From Alphaproteobacteria bacterium UBA6189 (GTDB lineage Bacteria > Pseudomonadota > Alphaproteobacteria > Rickettsiales > UBA3002), in NCBI GenBank assembly GCA_002422745.1, contig DITH01000160.1, positions 26,871 to 34,106 on the forward strand: a stretch of 7,236 bases of DNA, read 5' to 3'. Below the pieces are notes generated by a model. The model had not been told where the DNA came from, searched no databases, and was given only the letters and a program-made list of their open reading frames with translations. Below are positions 5,288 to 7,236 of the stretch, piece by piece. The translations under genes were made by a program, and so were the position numbers. The stretch's first letter is position 1; the number at the start of each line of letters is the position of its first letter.

Positions 5288-6523
5288 TTAGGCTGACGGC
5301 ATCGCCACTGCCTGTTGCTTCTCCTGATGTGCTGCCACCCGTTGAGGCATAGCCGCTGCATGCATATCAACATGCGAAATAACGGTAGACGGAGTGCTGT
5401 CTGTGTAGTCAGCTAAATTAGCCTTCTTATCCTGAATTTTTTGTGCCTTTTGCTTGATGGTTTTGCGAATTTCCTGATGATCTACGATGGTGCCATCGGG
5501 ATTTTTCTCGGCACCGCCGATCAATGCCTGCGTTAAGTTTTCTGCTTGGAATGCGGCGCTCGCCCCGAAATAAGATAACGCACCATCCTCTTTATCTTTA
5601 AACTTACCGTAGATGCTGCCCGGCAAAAATAAGAGACGCCCCATCATCAATGCACCGAACCCACCAAACCCGCGTTGATCGTCGGAAGCGAACAGCAATG
5701 GAAACGAGCTGGCAAAGGTGAACAGCCCCGTTCCAAGCACATCGCCACGAAATTTAAATTTAGGAATAGGTGCCTTTTTATCGCGATTCCGCCATGCACC
5801 AAGAATAGAGAAAACGCCGGAAGCAAAAATGCCTAGTCCAATCATCTGCCGTTTATGATCGGGCCACTCAGGAAACCACACCGCTTGCTTCAAACGCTCG
5901 CCCACATACCGTACAGGCTGCGTTTTCTGCATGATAGCCATATGCTCAATATCTTCTTCCGATTCTTTCTTGTCGGGAATAACCGCGCTTAAACCCCATA
6001 CCGTGAGCCCGGCTAACGTCGAACGCGTCTGCCAGTTATTGTTGAGTTTGACGTTTTCGGGAGCATGCGTGACCCCTTGCGCAAGAATTTCTCGCTCCGT
6101 CGCTGCTTTCGGATCACCAATGAATTTAACGAGATTCGCCGCCGGATTGCCTTCAAAAAAATTTATCGGCGCGCCATGTTGCTTTGCTTTGTTAAATGCA
6201 TCTTTATATATTTTAACAACAGCTTTAAACGGCCATTCCCACCATGTAGCATCTTTTACGAGAATGCCATCGGCCGCACTGGCCTTAAACATAATCGCTT
6301 CAGTAAAAACATGCGCTACACCGAGTAGATTAGAAGAATTATTGACGATAGCTGCCGGTAATGCTCGCACAGCATTGTACCGTATGGTGCCAAACAAATC
6401 CGCGATGGCATTGGTGGCGCCTGTCCATGCAGTTTGTATAGAACGCGTTTTTGCAGATTTCTCTGCAACAGAAGGCGCCTCACCCGCGCTCGTTTCCATT
6501 TGCTGTTCGGAGGAAGTACTCAT
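5288..6523 (-). CDS. Multi-segment membrane protein of unrecognised family, paralogue of the upstream gene
   Basis: I do not recognise this 411-residue protein. Its N-terminus (1-40) is polar. An amphipathic stretch at about 58-82 (AIVNNSSNLLGVAHVF) and hydrophobic segments at about 168-183, 227-244, 263-280 and 288-306 suggest several membrane passes or a membrane-bound helical bundle. The tail from 338 is polar and low in complexity (KQKAQKIQDKKA; ending in Ala/Gln/Met-rich sequence). The C-terminal half aligns with the neighbour: YVGERLK (206-212) with YVGQRLK, the following hydrophobic pairs, MGRLLFLP with LGRMPFKA, and NPDGTIV with LPDGRIV. The start ATG overlaps the neighbour's stop (ATGA), and GGAG (plus-strand 6532-6535) lies eight bases upstream inside it, so the two are translationally coupled. 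The middle of the gene (about 6130-6330) is visibly more A+T-rich than its neighbour. No catalytic motif is seen. Confidence 0.85.
   Translation of the reverse strand: MSTSSEQQMETSAGEAPSVAEKSAKTRSIQTAWTGATNAIADLFGTIRYNAVRALPAAIVNNSSNLLGVAHVFTEAIMFKASAADGILVKDATWWEWPFKAVVKIYKDAFNKAKQHGAPINFFEGNPAANLVKFIGDPKAATEREILAQGVTHAPENVKLNNNWQTRSTLAGLTVWGLSAVIPDKKESEEDIEHMAIMQKTQPVRYVGERLKQAVWFPEWPDHKRQMIGLGIFASGVFSILGAWRNRDKKAPIPKFKFRGDVLGTGLFTFASSFPLLFASDDQRGFGGFGALMMGRLLFLPGSIYGKFKDKEDGALSYFGASAAFQAENLTQALIGGAEKNPDGTIVDHQEIRKTIKQKAQKIQDKKANLADYTDSTPSTVISHVDMHAAAMPQRVAAHQEKQQAVAMPSA
6520..6523 (-). other. ATGA stop-start overlap joining the two paralogous genes
   Basis: On the minus strand the bases ATGA hold the ATG of the downstream gene and the TGA of the upstream gene. 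The overlap shows that they form one operon and probably work together. Confidence 0.85.
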
Positions 6524-7236
6524 GCGCTCCGCTCCAGCAATTCTGGGGTGGCTTGCATCGGCTGGTGGCTGGCAACCTGTTCAAGCTGGTTTGTGGGCCG
6601 CGCCGTCGCGATATCCTCGGCCCCGCTCGTATTCGCCCCCAAATGTACAATGCGCCCATCGGGCAGCTTTTTCACGCCGCCATAGAACGTACTGAACACA
6701 TTGCCGAAAAGCTGCAGTCCCAAATTGGCCGATTGGTATTTATCGCCCGGGCGAATACCGCGATCCGTATAGCCGCGGTTCCATGCCTGCTCCGATTGGA
6801 GCGCTTTGAACGGCATCCGCCCCAGGAAAATCCCTGTCCATGTTTGCCAGGCGCGCTGACGATCACGCATGAAGGTCAACGCGGAACCGGCGGCCATGGT
6901 GAACGCCCCCGTCATCAATTCCCATGATGGGTTCTTCCACGACGATTGCTTGACCCCCGAAAATATGGTCAGCACGCCGTTCAGAATCGTCGCCACCCCC
7001 ACCATCTCGACCACGTGGTCCTTCGGGTTCAGCGCATATTTCAACCGCTGCCCCACGTAAGCAAGCGGGCTTAGGCGCGATTCTGCCGCTTCCTCTTCCG
7101 CAGATATCTGCTTTTCCTGATAGATTGAACCCGGCACAAGCGTGGCAAGCGTAATAAGATTGGCCCATAAACGGGGGTTGGATTGCGAGCCGGGACGCAG
7201 CGACGACGCAATGCTCATACTGTCCGCTAACGCCTG
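6520..7236 (-). CDS. Membrane protein of unrecognised family, probably cut at its N-terminus by the window
   Basis: The frame is open from the stop at 6520 to the right edge. The first visible ATG (7218) would give 232 residues, but no ribosome binding site precedes it and the six upstream codons in the window (QALADS) are open. By alignment with the downstream paralogue, this ATG falls inside the region matching the paralogue's residue 150 onward. I therefore infer that the gene starts beyond the window and also has the N-terminal region. Numbering from that ATG, YVGQRLK is at 54-60, hydrophobic segments at about 71-89 and 100-117, a further one at about 127-140 (GIFLGRMPFKAL), and LPDGRIV at 185-191. 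The tail is polar. Function is unknown. It is less A+T-rich than its paralogue, so the pair is old or has evolved at different rates. Confidence 0.8.
   Translation of the reverse strand, partial: QALADSMSIASSLRPGSQSNPRLWANLITLATLVPGSIYQEKQISAEEEAAESRLSPLAYVGQRLKYALNPKDHVVEMVGVATILNGVLTIFSGVKQSSWKNPSWELMTGAFTMAAGSALTFMRDRQRAWQTWTGIFLGRMPFKALQSEQAWNRGYTDRGIRPGDKYQSANLGLQLFGNVFSTFYGGVKKLPDGRIVHLGANTSGAEDIATARPTNQLEQVASHQPMQATPELLERSA

Noticed and set aside
5931..6695. Plus-strand open frame (254 codons) opposite the paired membrane genes
   Set aside because: It spans the junction of two genes that are supported by mutual similarity and by the ATGA overlap. Its translation shows no domain.

Overview
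The window looks like chromosomal DNA of a free-living Gram-negative bacterium, most plausibly an alphaproteobacterium. The reasons are a moderately GC-rich composition, a periplasmic OmpA-type protein with a Sec signal, a type I-style RTX exoprotein, and TTAA-spaced boxes resembling alphaproteobacterial CtrA sites. The taxonomic call is inference; nothing in the window identifies a genus. No tRNA, rRNA, CRISPR array, insertion sequence or phage gene was seen.

Left part (1-922): a gene on the minus strand runs off the left edge (start codon at 664). It encodes an N-terminally membrane-anchored protein whose C-terminal half resembles Sel1/TPR repeats. It is divergent from a large plus-strand RTX gene (923-2899). 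The 258-bp region between them carries a perfect 14-bp palindrome and a 7-bp inverted repeat containing TTAA-N6-TTAAC.

Middle part (923-5212): the RTX gene encodes an almost pure beta-roll protein of 658 residues with about 38 strict G(N/D)D turns, no recognisable enzyme domain and a type I-like C-terminal domain. It ends at a strong intrinsic terminator. Next comes a 464-residue fusion of a RimB-type retropepsin-like (DUF785/Zn_protease) domain to a RimK-type ATP-grasp ligase, then a 198-residue secreted OmpA/peptidoglycan-binding-domain protein. A strong hairpin with runs on both sides (5235-5268) lies between the OmpA-like gene and the converging minus-strand genes and probably terminates both.

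Right part (5288-7236): two minus-strand genes overlap by four bases (ATGA) and encode paralogous multi-segment membrane proteins of a family I do not recognise. The upstream copy (right edge) is probably cut by the window, because its frame stays open through the edge and its only visible ATG has no ribosome binding site.

Functional picture: the three plus-strand genes are not obviously one pathway. Most of the products with a visible location (secreted RTX protein, periplasmic OmpA-like protein, membrane proteins) belong to the cell envelope or outside of the cell. The RimK fusion is cytoplasmic. The most novel material is the tandem membrane-protein family and the enzyme-free RTX protein with its divergent regulatory region.
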